Shown piece by piece: positions 1 through 7,417 of a stretch of DNA of 53,056 nt. The stretch lies in contig NZ_NFKI01000023.1 in NCBI RefSeq assembly GCF_002160305.1, positions 1 to 53,056 of the forward strand, written 5' to 3'. Below the pieces are notes generated by a model. It saw only the letters and a program-made list of their open reading frames with translations. It had not been told where the DNA came from and ran no database searches. Positions within the stretch are counted from its first letter, which is position 1. Every line of letters begins with the position of its first letter. A program made the position numbers and the translations under genes. The DNA is from Pseudoflavonifractor sp. An184 (GTDB taxonomy: Bacteria; Bacillota; Clostridia; Oscillospirales; Oscillospiraceae).

Positions 1-102
1 GACTGGGGGGTGGCCCGGTCCATCGCCCTGGCCTGGCTGTGCACCTTCCCCGGGTGCATGGGGCTGGGCTGGCTGCTGGCGAAGGGGATGCTGGAAATTT
101 GA
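1..102 (+). CDS. Inorganic phosphate transporter, PiT family (C-terminal fragment)
   Basis: The frame is open from the left edge to the TGA at 100-102 and gives 33 residues. They read as a hydrophobic segment with the pattern W-x-VARSIALAW, then C-T-F-P and G-x-G-W-L-L. This resembles the last transmembrane helix of PiT-family phosphate permeases, where an AW...T.P...LG motif closes the protein. PiT proteins import phosphate with protons or sodium across the cytoplasmic membrane. Only the 3' end is present, so the family assignment rests on a short match and could be wrong. A strong terminator follows the stop directly. Confidence 0.5.
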   Translation, partial: DWGVARSIALAWLCTFPGCMGLGWLLAKGMLEI

Positions 103-133
103 ACAGGGATGCCACAGGGGCATCCCTGTTTTT
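102..133 (+). terminator. Rho-independent terminator of the upstream transporter gene
   Basis: A 12-bp stem, AACAGGGATGCC (102-113) against GGCATCCCTGTT (119-130), with a 5-nt loop and a short T tract at 129-133. It begins at the last base of the transporter stop codon. Confidence 0.8.
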
Positions 134-306
134 GAAAGGGCTGGCGGAGGAAACGCCTGAATTTGTGATAATTTTGCAATTCTTTTGTCACAGAAATGAG
201 AAGAACTGGCCGGGACGGACGGTGTAACCTGTGGTTGACGTAATGTGACAGCGCCGGGGCCGCCTATTTGAACAGGCGGCGGGGTGCAGAAGGGAAGCGA
301 ACGGAT

Positions 307-1029
307 ATGAGACAGAAACATTGGGGCCGCCGTCTGGCGGCCGGGCTGCTGCTGGGGGCGGCAGCGTTTGCCCTGGCGGGCTGTGGGCCGTCCGGTGGGG
401 CGGACAGCGGAGCGGAGGACTTGGCCCTGTTTGAGATCCACCCTATGGAGGGCTATGAGCGGGCGGACGGTACTTTTGAAGTTCAAGACGCCTCGGGACA
501 GACCGTGGCCGTGATGGCGGCGGACGACGCCCTGCGGGACTACCCAGCCCGGCCCCCGGAGGGGGAGGACAGCGACACCGGCCTCCCGGTTCTCTGGGGG
601 AAAGCCCCGGATGGGACGCAGTGGACGGTGACCTGGAGCGGGCCCAGCGCGGGGATGAGCCAGTGCCGGGTGCTGCTGTCCGGCGGCGGGGGAGAGAGCT
701 GGACCCTTACCGCCAGCAATCCCAGCCCGGTGTCCGACGTATACGGCGCGGGATTTTTAAACGATCAGGTGGGCTTTGTCTGTTCCCGGCACTTTCTGAC
801 CACCGGCCCGGAGATTTTCTGGACCCGGGACGGCGGGGAGAGCTGGAGCCCGCTGGAGCTCCCCGTTCCGGAGGAGTACCAGGGGAGCGTGATGGACGCG
901 TACAGCCCCCGGTTCCAGGACGGGGAGGTCCGCTTCCCGGTGCTGATCCGGGGAGAGACTTCCGAGGAAAACCGGTATGTATTCTGTACCAGCACAGACC
1001 TGGAGCACTGGACCTGGAGCGAGAGCTGA
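307..1029 (+). CDS. Secreted lipoprotein with BNR/Asp-box motifs
   Basis: About 240 residues. The N-terminus has positive charges, a hydrophobic stretch and a lipobox LAGC near residue 27, so the product should be lipidated and held on the outer face of the membrane. The second half carries two Asp-box type motifs, GGGGESW and TRDGGESW (pattern S/T-x-D-x-G-x-x-W), as in BNR or sialidase-like beta-propeller blades. Only two are visible, so this is not a full sialidase, and no catalytic residues can be assigned. The ATG at 307 is preferred over the one at 268 because it is preceded by AGAAGGGAAG and starts the signal peptide. No function beyond an extracytoplasmic binding or sensor role can be inferred. 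Confidence 0.75.
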   Translation: MRQKHWGRRLAAGLLLGAAAFALAGCGPSGGADSGAEDLALFEIHPMEGYERADGTFEVQDASGQTVAVMAADDALRDYPARPPEGEDSDTGLPVLWGKAPDGTQWTVTWSGPSAGMSQCRVLLSGGGGESWTLTASNPSPVSDVYGAGFLNDQVGFVCSRHFLTTGPEIFWTRDGGESWSPLELPVPEEYQGSVMDAYSPRFQDGEVRFPVLIRGETSEENRYVFCTSTDLEHWTWSES

Positions 1030-1038
1030 CCAAAAGAC

Positions 1039-1067
1039 AGGAGGAGCCGTCTGCGGCGGCTCCTCCT
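1039..1067. terminator. Hairpin between convergent genes, probable terminator
   Basis: AGGAGGAGCCG (1039-1049) pairs perfectly with CGGCTCCTCCT (1057-1067) between the stop of the BNR lipoprotein and the stop of the leftward sodC-like gene. The best T tract (CTTTT) is on the minus strand, so it mainly serves the sodC-like gene. Confidence 0.6.
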
Positions 1068-1072
1068 ATGTG

Positions 1073-1525
1073 TTAAAAGGCCCGGATGACGCCGCAGCCG
1101 ATGCGGGCCCCCGCGTGGCCGGAGGGCTGGGTGGCGAAGTCGTCCGGGTCCTGGTGGATGACCACGGAGCGGCCCAGGATGTCCGGGACGGCAAAGCGGT
1201 CGGTGAGGACGCTGAGATAGGCGTCCCCGCCGCAGCCGAACAGGGGCGGCAGGTCCCCGGCGTGGCGGGGGTGCTCGCACCCCTCCAGGTCCAAGTGGCC
1301 GCCGGCGCTCTCGAAGTCCGGGGGAGTGCAGGCGTCCCCCTCGTGGATGTGGAAGCCGAAGACCCGGGAGGCGCAGGGACCGTCCCCGTGGGGGAGGCCG
1401 TGGATCTGGGCGGTGACCAGGACGCCCCGCTCCTGGGGAAAGAAGGAGACCAGCCCGGAGAGGGGGGAGCCCGGCGCTCCGGCGATGTGGGCGATGGCGG
1501 CGGGGGCTTGGGAGTTGTTCTGCAT
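1073..1525 (-). CDS. Superoxide dismutase (Cu/Zn) family protein
   Basis: 150 residues. The sequence carries the Cu/Zn SOD signature: FGFHIHEGD with metal-binding histidines, then AGGH, HPRHAGDLPPL, an ILGRSVVIH segment with the PDDF loop, and a C-terminal GxAGxRIGCGVI. These are the usual copper and zinc ligands and the disulphide cysteine of SodC, which converts superoxide to hydrogen peroxide and oxygen. Unlike most SodC proteins there is no clear signal peptide, so it may act in the cytoplasm. The ATG at 1525 is chosen because AGGTGA lies a few bases upstream; the longer open frame reaches into the palindromic region and has no ribosome site. Metal occupancy cannot be judged from sequence. 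Confidence 0.85.
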   Translation of the reverse strand: MQNNSQAPAAIAHIAGAPGSPLSGLVSFFPQERGVLVTAQIHGLPHGDGPCASRVFGFHIHEGDACTPPDFESAGGHLDLEGCEHPRHAGDLPPLFGCGGDAYLSVLTDRFAVPDILGRSVVIHQDPDDFATQPSGHAGARIGCGVIRAF

Positions 1526-1584
1526 GGCAATCACCTCATTGAAAAATCCATTGGGAGGGAAGAAAAAAGCCCTCCTGCAAGGAG

Positions 1585-1895
1585 TTCCGCCGTCCGCAGA
1601 CGGCGGAATAAAATTCAATCTCGTCATTTCCGAGGACACAAGGTGAATTGCCCCGAAGGGGCAAGAGAAGGTCCCCTGGGGGATGCGCCTCGGAAATAAC
1701 ACCCCTCACGAAATTTTGGCCGACAATTTCCGGGTTCCCAGAAAATCATTTATGGTTTTCTGGGAGAGGAGGCGCAGCGGAGGGAACGAGCATTCGGGTT
1801 TACCCGGATGCGAGCGATCCGTAGCTTGCGACGACGACATCGAGGACAAAATTTCGTGCAGCCCTGCTCGAAAAAGTGGCAAAGCCACTTTTTCG
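1585..1895. repeat. Palindrome-packed intergenic region (structured repeat or RNA)
   Basis: No convincing gene lies between 1526 and 1933. The stretch is filled with stems instead: TTCCGCCGTC/GACGGCGGAA (1585-1608); ATTTCCGAGG (1626-1635) with CCTCGGAAAT (1688-1697), enclosing TTGCCCC/GGGGCAA (1648-1664); CACGAAATTTTG (1707-1718) with CAAAATTTCGTG (1847-1858), enclosing CCCAGAAAA/TTTTCTGGG (1737-1764) and GCATTCGGGT/ACCCGGATGC (1790-1811); and CGAAAAAGTGGC/GCCACTTTTTCG (1869-1895). The right end resembles the element near 10.8 kb, since both finish in a stem followed by CGACAG and a pyrimidine-rich CT. It is probably a dispersed host element and might be transcribed. Confidence 0.7.
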
Positions 1896-1902
1896 ACAGT
1901 CT

Positions 1903-1931
1903 AAAAAAGCCCTCCTGGCGGAGGGCTTTTT
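1903..1931. terminator. Bidirectional terminator downstream of the small OB-like gene
   Basis: AAAAAGCCCTCC pairs with GGAGGGCTTTTT around a TGGC loop, with A and T tracts on both sides. It sits directly after the leftward gene at 1934-2158. The left half (AAAAAAGCCCTCCTG) also occurs at about 1563, downstream in the same intergenic region. Confidence 0.8.
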
Positions 1932-1933
1932 GG

Positions 1934-2158
1934 TCAGCGGCAGACCCGGGAGATACGCAGGGCGCTGACCTGGGGCGGGAGGCTCATGGTCATGGCCCCG
2001 CTGTATTCGATCTCCACACAGTCGCCCCGGGAGAAGCAGCAGGCCCGCTGGGTGTGGACCAGAACGGTCTGCCGGGTGCGGCAGTCGCAGACCAGAAGCT
2101 GACAGTTCCGGACCTCCAGAACCTCAGCCTGAAAGACAGTTGTCTCCATGGATTCCAA
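1934..2158 (-). CDS. Small OB-like hypothetical protein
   Basis: 74 residues with alternating hydrophobic and polar residues typical of a small beta-barrel (VLEVRNCQLLVCDCRT..., GDCVEIEYSG), including a cluster of three cysteines in the first half. I do not recognise a named family; compact Oscillospiraceae proteins of this type are usually left unannotated. The start is most likely TTG at 2158: GGAGGG lies 7 nt upstream of it, while the in-frame ATG at 2149 would be 16 nt from that site. There are no catalytic motifs. It stands alone, with its own terminator at 1903-1931. Confidence 0.6.
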   Translation of the reverse strand: MESMETTVFQAEVLEVRNCQLLVCDCRTRQTVLVHTQRACCFSRGDCVEIEYSGAMTMSLPPQVSALRISRVCR

Positions 2159-2222
2159 ATTTAATCCCTCCGATCAATCCATGCTATGCGGCACGGCGGC
2201 CGGAGGTGCCCGGGCGCTTCCC

Positions 2223-2801
2223 TCAGAGTCCGGCACTCAATGTCCGGGCAAAGGCACGGGCGCGCTGTTCCTTCTCCCCGTCCATGAACGGGACGTCATA
2301 GCCCAGGTGCCGCTCGGCCAGCATGCCGGCGTAGGTCATGCCGGTGTGCTTGCAGTACCGGCGGACCCCCTCCTCAAACAGGTCGGCCCCCTTTTCGGGG
2401 CGGTAGCCGCAGGTGGTGAGGATGGCCGCCCGCCTGCCCCGGAGCAGGGAGGGGCCCTTCTCCTCCCCGTAGTACTTGCACAGGCCGTACACCAGCCGGT
2501 CCAGCAGGGCCTTCATGGGGGGCGTACAGTACCAGGAGTAGATGGGGGTGGCCAGCACCAGGAGATCGCTGTGTAAAATCTCCTCCGCCAGGGCGGGCAC
2601 GTCGTCCCGGATGGCGCAGCTCATCCCGCTCCAGTCCCGCTGGCAGGTGCGGCAGGCGGTGCAGGGGCGGATATCCAGGCCGTACAGCCAGTGGGCGGTC
2701 ACCGTGTGGCCCAGCTGTTCCAGCTCGTCCTGGAAGGGGAGGCGCAGGGCGTTGGTGTTTCCGTTTTTTCGGGGGCTGCCCATGAGAATGCACACCCGCA
2801 T
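2223..2801 (-). CDS. Flavodoxin/NADPH-dependent FMN reductase family protein
   Basis: 192 residues. It begins with the phosphate-binding loop ILMGSPRKNGNTNAL of flavodoxin-fold reductases, has the CTACRTCQRDW cysteine pair common in iron-sulfur flavoprotein-like NADPH-dependent FMN reductases, and then TPIYSWYCTPPMKALLDR, which contacts the flavin. Such enzymes bind FMN in the cytoplasm and pass electrons to small substrates, but the substrate is not visible. The ATG at 2801 follows AAAGGAG by 8 nt, although the open frame extends upstream in the shadow of gltX. The Cys motif is compatible with either a disulphide or loss of a cluster. Confidence 0.85.
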   Translation of the reverse strand: MRVCILMGSPRKNGNTNALRLPFQDELEQLGHTVTAHWLYGLDIRPCTACRTCQRDWSGMSCAIRDDVPALAEEILHSDLLVLATPIYSWYCTPPMKALLDRLVYGLCKYYGEEKGPSLLRGRRAAILTTCGYRPEKGADLFEEGVRRYCKHTGMTYAGMLAERHLGYDVPFMDGEKEQRARAFARTLSAGL

Positions 2802-2862
2802 AAAGATCGCTCCTTTTCTGTGGATTGGGCATTGTACCGCCCAAGCGGCGGGATCTGCCTGT

Positions 2863-2892
2863 AAAAAACGGGCGGGGGCTGACCCCCGCCCG
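2863..2892 (-). terminator. Rho-independent terminator of gltX
   Basis: CGGGCGGGGG (2869-2878) pairs with CCCCCGCCCG (2883-2892). Read on the minus strand it is followed by six T (complement of 2863-2868), just after the gltX stop at 2915. Confidence 0.85.
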
Positions 2893-2914
2893 CAGGCTTT
2901 TGGTATCAACTGGA

Positions 2915-4405
2915 TTACTGGGAGAGCTTCTCCAGTCCGATCTTCAGCCGCCGGACGGTCTCGTCCCGGCCCAGGATGTGGCAGATCTCCACCGCTCCGC
3001 CGGGGGTGACCGCCTTGCCGGCGGCGGCGATGCGCACCGGCCACATGAGCAGGGCGTTCTTCACGCCCAGGCCCTCGGCCAGCCCCACCAGGCTGTCGTG
3101 GATCATGGCCTCGCTCCAGGAGGGCAGGTTGGCCAGCATGCCGATGGCGGCGGAGAGCATCTCCTTGGAGGAGTCCAGGGTGGACTTGGACTTCTTGTTG
3201 GCGAACAGGTTCACGTCGTAGTCGGGCAGCGCGTCGAAGAAGTCCACCTTTTCCGGGATGTCGGTGAGCTTCTCGCACCGGGCCTGGAGCAGGCCGGCGA
3301 TCTCCGCCGCGTTCAGGTCGGGGTTTTTGACGCTCTGGCGGATATAGGGCTCGGCCACCTTGGCGAACTCCTCCGGGGCCATGGAGCGCAGATAGAGGGC
3401 GTTGAAGTGGGTGAGCTTGTCGATGTCGAAGATGGCGGGGGACTTGGACACGCCGGAGAGCTCGAAGGCGTCCACCAGCTCGGGCAGGGAGAAGATCTCC
3501 TGCTCCGCCAGCTCCCCCTTGGGGGACCAGCCCAGCAGGGCCACATAGTTCAAGATGGCCTGGGTGAGGTAGCCCTGGGCCTTCAGATCCTCATAGGAGG
3601 GGTCCCCGTGGCGCTTGGACATCTTGTTGTGGGCGTCCCGCATGACGGGGGAGCAGTGGACGTAGGTGGGCACCTCCCAGCCGAAGGCCTGGTACAGCAG
3701 GTCGTACTTGGGGGCGGAGGACAGGTACTCGCTGCCCCGGACCACGTGGGTAATGCCCATCAGGTGGTCGTCCACCACGTTGGCGAAGTTGTAGGTGGGC
3801 AGGCCGTCCCGCTTGATGAGCACCTGGTCGTCCAGGGTCTTGTTCTCCACGGTGATGTCCCCGAAGATGGCGTCGTGGAAGGTGGTGGTCCCCTCGTGGG
3901 GAATTTTTTGGCGGATCACGTAGGGCTCGCCGGCGTCCACCCGGGCCTGGGCCTCCTGGGGGTCCAGGGTGCGGCAGGGGTCGTCGGGGCGGTCAAACTC
4001 GCCGGCGTCCTCCTCCGACTCGGTTTTTTCGCAGAAGCAGTAGTAGGCGTGGCCCTTCTCCACCAGCAGGCGGGCATACTTTCCATAGGTGTCCCGCCGC
4101 TCGGTCTGGATATAGGGGGCCACGGGGCCGCCCACGTCGGGACCCTCGTCGTGGTCCAGGCCGCACTCAGCCAGGGTGCGGTAGATCACCTCGGTGGCGC
4201 CCTCCACCTGACGGGTCTGGTCGGTGTCCTCAATGCGCAGGATGAAGGTGCCCTGGTTGTGCCGGGCGATGAGCCAGGTGTACAGGGCGGTGCGCAGGTT
4301 GCCCACGTGCATATAGCCGGTGGGAGAGGGGGCGAACCGGGTGCGGACCTTCCCCTTGGGGATCTTGGCCTCCATCTCCTCGAAATACTTCATGTCCAAT
4401 GCCAT
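2915..4405 (-). CDS. gltX: Glutamate--tRNA ligase
   Basis: 496 residues, the normal size for a bacterial GluRS. It charges tRNA(Glu), and in Gram-positive bacteria usually tRNA(Gln) as well, with glutamate in the cytoplasm. The Rossmann domain starts with RFAPSPTGYMHVGNL (HIGH-like HVGN at residues 33-36), followed by ILRIEDTDQTR. The class I signature KMSKRHG lies near residue 260, and the C-terminal third is the helical anticodon-binding domain ending in a GRDETVRRL segment. The ATG at 4405 is preferred over the upstream one at 4420 because GGAGGG lies 7 nt before it. It is transcribed leftward from a good promoter at 4489-4517 and ends at a strong hairpin, so it is a single-gene unit. Confidence 0.97.
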   Translation of the reverse strand: MALDMKYFEEMEAKIPKGKVRTRFAPSPTGYMHVGNLRTALYTWLIARHNQGTFILRIEDTDQTRQVEGATEVIYRTLAECGLDHDEGPDVGGPVAPYIQTERRDTYGKYARLLVEKGHAYYCFCEKTESEEDAGEFDRPDDPCRTLDPQEAQARVDAGEPYVIRQKIPHEGTTTFHDAIFGDITVENKTLDDQVLIKRDGLPTYNFANVVDDHLMGITHVVRGSEYLSSAPKYDLLYQAFGWEVPTYVHCSPVMRDAHNKMSKRHGDPSYEDLKAQGYLTQAILNYVALLGWSPKGELAEQEIFSLPELVDAFELSGVSKSPAIFDIDKLTHFNALYLRSMAPEEFAKVAEPYIRQSVKNPDLNAAEIAGLLQARCEKLTDIPEKVDFFDALPDYDVNLFANKKSKSTLDSSKEMLSAAIGMLANLPSWSEAMIHDSLVGLAEGLGVKNALLMWPVRIAAAGKAVTPGGAVEICHILGRDETVRRLKIGLEKLSQ

Positions 4406-4488
4406 GTCTTTTCCCTCCACGTCTATGGTTTGAGCGCCGGAATCAGGAGATTCCCAATTTCCAATTTCACTCAGATTCAGGTATACTG

Positions 4489-4517
4489 ATTATAGGGGAT
4501 TTTCCCCTGTTTTGCAA
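4489..4517 (-). promoter_or_regulatory. Sigma-A type promoter of gltX with a palindromic spacer
   Basis: On the minus strand TTGCAA (4517-4512), a 17-nt spacer and TATAAT (4494-4489). The spacer contains the perfect palindrome GGGGAAAATCCCC (4497-4509 region), which could be an operator; no regulator is identified. Confidence 0.7.
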
Positions 4518-4609
4518 GAGAAACCCCAAGCGCGCCCCTGTGGGGAACCTTTCCCAGCTCTGTACGTCTACACCGGCAGAGGGACCGCGCCGTTTGAAAG
4601 GAGTTTTTG

Positions 4610-5209
4610 ATGATGAAACGCATGGTTTTTCTGCTGGCAGTTCTGGGGACCCTGCTGTCCGGCTGCGGGGCTCCGGCCCCGGGAGGGAGCGCATCTTCCA
4701 CGCCCCAGGAGGGCTCGTCCGCCCAGGAGGAGCTGCCGAACACGGAGGGGGAGAACTCTGTCCCCCTGGAGGAGGACCCCGAACCTGAGCTTTCCAGCGG
4801 GCGGGACTCCATCCCCTTCACCGGGGACCAGCTCTACGCCGCGGCCTATCTGGGCTTTGAGGAGATGGAGGACCTGTCCTACTACACCCAGCGCTATCTG
4901 GACAGCGGGGACCTGCCCATCCACTACTTTTCCCCCGGGGAATACTATCTCATCATCCCCCGGTACCCGGACATGTCCCTGGCCCTGTACAAAAACGACA
5001 TCCAGACCGGCCAGCCCGCCCTGGTCTATGAGGACCCAGCCTGTGAGCCCTTCCTGATCCAGTGCAACATCAGCGATATCTTTTCGGACGTGACGGTGGA
5101 GCTGGCTTATCAGGGGGAGACGGTCTCCTTCTCCCCCTACATCTCCCTGAAGGACGGGAGCGTCCAGGTGGGGGAGCGGGGACTGGATCTGTCCCGGAGC
5201 GGCGGGTGA
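4610..5209 (+). CDS. Secreted lipoprotein of unknown function
   Basis: 199 residues. The start MMKRMVFLLAVLGTLLSGC gives a classical lipobox (LSGC), followed by a low-complexity Ser/Pro/Glu-rich spacer to about residue 65 and then a globular domain rich in aromatic residues and aspartate (YYTQRYLD, YFSPGEYYLIIPRYPD). The domain repeats a strand-turn pattern but shows no motif I recognise. Translation most likely starts at the ATG at 4610, six bases after AAAGGAG; the ATG at 4613 is also possible. It converges with the amidohydrolase gene only 6 nt away, so the two transcripts probably overlap at their ends. Confidence 0.7.
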   Translation: MMKRMVFLLAVLGTLLSGCGAPAPGGSASSTPQEGSSAQEELPNTEGENSVPLEEDPEPELSSGRDSIPFTGDQLYAAAYLGFEEMEDLSYYTQRYLDSGDLPIHYFSPGEYYLIIPRYPDMSLALYKNDIQTGQPALVYEDPACEPFLIQCNISDIFSDVTVELAYQGETVSFSPYISLKDGSVQVGERGLDLSRSGG

Positions 5210-5215
5210 GTTCCC

Positions 5216-6043
5216 TCACACCCGCTCCAGGCGGTACCGGTCGGCGCGGCGGTTGGACAGGGTCCCCACCTTCCGGCGGATCTCCTCCACATAGTCCAGG
5301 TCGATGTCCGCCAGGATGACGCCGGGGCGGTCGGGGGCCTGGGCCACCACGTTGCCCCAGGGGTCCACCACCATGGAGCGGCCGTAGGCGGGGAACTCCG
5401 GCCCGGGGCCGAACTGCTCCGGGGCCACCACATAGCAGCCGTTTTCGATGGCCCGGGCCCGGAGGAGGACCTCCCAGTGGTCCTTACCCGTGTTCAGGGT
5501 GAAGTTGGCGGGGACGAACAGCACCTGGGCCCCCTCCAGGGCCATGATGCGGTAGAGCTCCCCGAAGCGCAGGTCATAGCACACGGACAGCCCCCAGGTG
5601 CCCAGCTCCCCCGCGTCCACAGTGACGATGGCGTCCCCAGGGCAGATCTGGCTGGACTCCCGCATTTGGCCGCCCCCGGGGACGGTCACATCAAAGGGGT
5701 GGAGCTTGCGGTATTTGGCCGCCAGGGTCCCGTCGGGCCGGATCACCATGGTGCAGTTATAGGGCCGGTCGCCCTGGGGATTTTTTTCGTAGATGCTGCC
5801 CCCGTGGAGCCACATCCCGGTCTCCCGGGCCAGGGCGGACAGACGCTGGAAGGTGGGGCCGCCGGGCACCTCCTCGGCGTACCGCTCCATCTCCACCCCC
5901 CGGTAGGAGACGCTCTCGGGCAGGGCGGCCGCGCTTGCCCCCCGCCGGGCCGCCTCCCGGACGAAGGCGGACAGGGCCTGAAGATTCTCCTCCGGGTCCT
6001 GTCCGGAGGCCATCTGAATGACCGCGATGGAAAACCGTCTCAT
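5216..6043 (-). CDS. Carbon-nitrogen hydrolase (nitrilase superfamily)
   Basis: 275 residues, full length. The Glu-Lys-Cys triad of the nitrilase superfamily is visible: E43 in ALPES, K113 in YRKLHPFD and C155 in GLSVCYDLRF. The segment around the cysteine and the LRARAIENGCYVVAP stretch match the Nit1/Nit2 branch (omega-amidase or deaminated glutathione amidase), which hydrolyses small omega-amides in the cytoplasm. The exact substrate cannot be read from sequence. The ATG at 6043 has AAGGAGG 8 nt upstream. The gene stands between convergent and divergent neighbours, so it is monocistronic. Family membership is firm; the metabolite-repair role is inference. Confidence 0.9.
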   Translation of the reverse strand: MRRFSIAVIQMASGQDPEENLQALSAFVREAARRGASAAALPESVSYRGVEMERYAEEVPGGPTFQRLSALARETGMWLHGGSIYEKNPQGDRPYNCTMVIRPDGTLAAKYRKLHPFDVTVPGGGQMRESSQICPGDAIVTVDAGELGTWGLSVCYDLRFGELYRIMALEGAQVLFVPANFTLNTGKDHWEVLLRARAIENGCYVVAPEQFGPGPEFPAYGRSMVVDPWGNVVAQAPDRPGVILADIDLDYVEEIRRKVGTLSNRRADRYRLERV

Positions 6044-6182
6044 AGGATCTCCTCCTTGTCAAATGAAATCGGATGGTTCCCCTCCATCATAGCGCAGCGG
6101 CGGGGAATGTCAAGAGACGCCAATGAAAGAGAAAAAACCGGGCGGAAAATGTAACGAAACCATGAAATTCCCGGCGCGCACA

Positions 6183-6211
6183 TTGCCTTCGGAGAAGTTT
6201 TGTGCTATGCT
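6183..6211 (+). promoter_or_regulatory. Probable promoter of the trpS-tagO-wecB run
   Basis: TTGCCT (6183-6188), a 17-nt spacer and TATGCT (6206-6211), preceded by TG at 6203-6204 as an extended -10. About 140 nt of leader follow, with stems such as GCCGG...CCGGC, but no T-box consensus. Confidence 0.6.
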
Positions 6212-6352
6212 GTATCAGTATGAGTGCCGGCAGATTTTCCGCCGGCTCCGGCGCTTCGGCCCTGCCGGCTCCCGGCTGTCCCGGGAGAGCCGGGAGGCCG
6301 CGGAGCGGCCCGTACGTCCATTTGGAAATTTCCTGAAAAGGTTGTGTGGATT

Positions 6353-7363
6353 GTGGAAACAGAGAAGAAAAAAGTCATGCTCTCCGGCATCCAGCCCAGC
6401 GGGGACCTGACCCTGGGCTCCTATCTGGGGGCCATCAAGAACTGGGTGGAGCGCACGGACGAGTTTGACAACTACTATTTTATGGCGGACATGCACTCCA
6501 TCACCGTGCGGCAGGACCCCGCCGCCCTGCGCCGCCGCACCCTGGAGCAGCTGGCCCAGTATATCGCCTGCGGCCTGGACCCGGAGAAGAACACCCTGTT
6601 CATCCAGTCCCATGTCCCCGCCCACGCGGAGCTGGGCTGGGTGCTCAACTGCTACACCATGTTCGGCGAGCTCAGCCGCATGACCCAGTTCAAGGACAAG
6701 TCGGCGAAAAATGCCGACAACATCAACGGCGGCCTGTTCACCTACCCCGCCCTCATGGCGGCGGACATCCTGCTCTATCAGCCGGACTATGTCCCTGTGG
6801 GCAACGACCAGAAGCAGCACGTGGAGCTCACCCGGAACGTGGCCGAGCGGTTCAACCACATCTACGGCGATGTGTTCAAGGTGCCCGAGCCCTACATCCC
6901 CAAGGTGGGGGCCCGGGTCATGTCCCTGAGCGACCCCGCCAGCAAGATGTCCAAGTCGGACAAGGACCCCAACGGCTCCATCTATCTGATGGAGAAGCCG
7001 GAGGACATCCTGCGCAAGTTCAAGCGGGCGGTCACCGACAGCGACACGGAGAAGTGCGTCCGCTATGCCCCGGAGGAGAAGCCCGGCGTGTCCAACCTCA
7101 TGGCCATCTACTCCGCCGTCACCGGCAAGACCTTTGCGGAGATCGAGGCCGAGTTCGACGGCCAGGGCTACGGCGCCTTCAAGCCCGCTGTGGGCGAGGC
7201 CGTGGTGGAGACCCTGCGCCCCATCCGGGAGGAGGCCGGCCGCATCCTGAAGGACAAGGCCTATCTGGAGAGCGTCTACAAGGCCGGGGCGGAGAAGGCC
7301 TCCTATGTGGCCAACAAGACCCTGCGGAAGGTCTATAAAAAGGTGGGCTTCGTGGCCCGGTAA
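6353..7363 (+). CDS. trpS: Tryptophan--tRNA ligase
   Basis: 336 residues, usual for bacterial TrpRS. It attaches tryptophan to tRNA(Trp) in the cytoplasm. The class I HIGH region appears as SGIQPSGDLTLGSYLG near residues 10-25, and the KMSKS loop as SKMSKSDKDPNGSI near residue 198; ADMHSIT and GNDQKQHVELTR are also diagnostic. The start is probably GTG at 6353, which gives the compact N-terminus typical of the family and lies 11 nt after GAAAAGG; the open frame upstream is a GC-rich leader without homology. The gene is followed by a stem of complementary AT runs at 7367-7395 and then the sugar-phosphate transferase gene, with which it may be co-transcribed. Confidence 0.96.
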   Translation: METEKKKVMLSGIQPSGDLTLGSYLGAIKNWVERTDEFDNYYFMADMHSITVRQDPAALRRRTLEQLAQYIACGLDPEKNTLFIQSHVPAHAELGWVLNCYTMFGELSRMTQFKDKSAKNADNINGGLFTYPALMAADILLYQPDYVPVGNDQKQHVELTRNVAERFNHIYGDVFKVPEPYIPKVGARVMSLSDPASKMSKSDKDPNGSIYLMEKPEDILRKFKRAVTDSDTEKCVRYAPEEKPGVSNLMAIYSAVTGKTFAEIEAEFDGQGYGAFKPAVGEAVVETLRPIREEAGRILKDKAYLESVYKAGAEKASYVANKTLRKVYKKVGFVAR

Positions 7364-7366
7364 GAT

Positions 7367-7395
7367 TTTATTTTCCACCTTCGGGGGAAAATAAA
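7367..7395 (+). terminator. Weak hairpin between trpS and the tagO-like gene
   Basis: TTTATTTTCC (7367-7376) pairs with GGAAAATAAA (7386-7395). The stem is AT-rich and lacks a following T tract, so it is more likely an attenuator or mRNA 3' end than a full stop to transcription. Confidence 0.45.
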
Positions 7396-7417
7396 GAAAA
7401 TACAAAGAGGAACTTCT

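Noticed and set aside
2825-4489. Long plus-strand open frame across gltX
   Set aside because: It has no ribosome site or family match and its Gly/Val-rich composition is the mirror of the gltX codons on the other strand; gltX itself is unmistakable.
6212-6352. T-box riboswitch in the trpS leader
   Set aside because: tRNA ligase genes of Firmicutes often have one, but the leader lacks the conserved T-box bulge and anti-terminator sequence; the stems seen are GC-rich and do not fit the arrangement.
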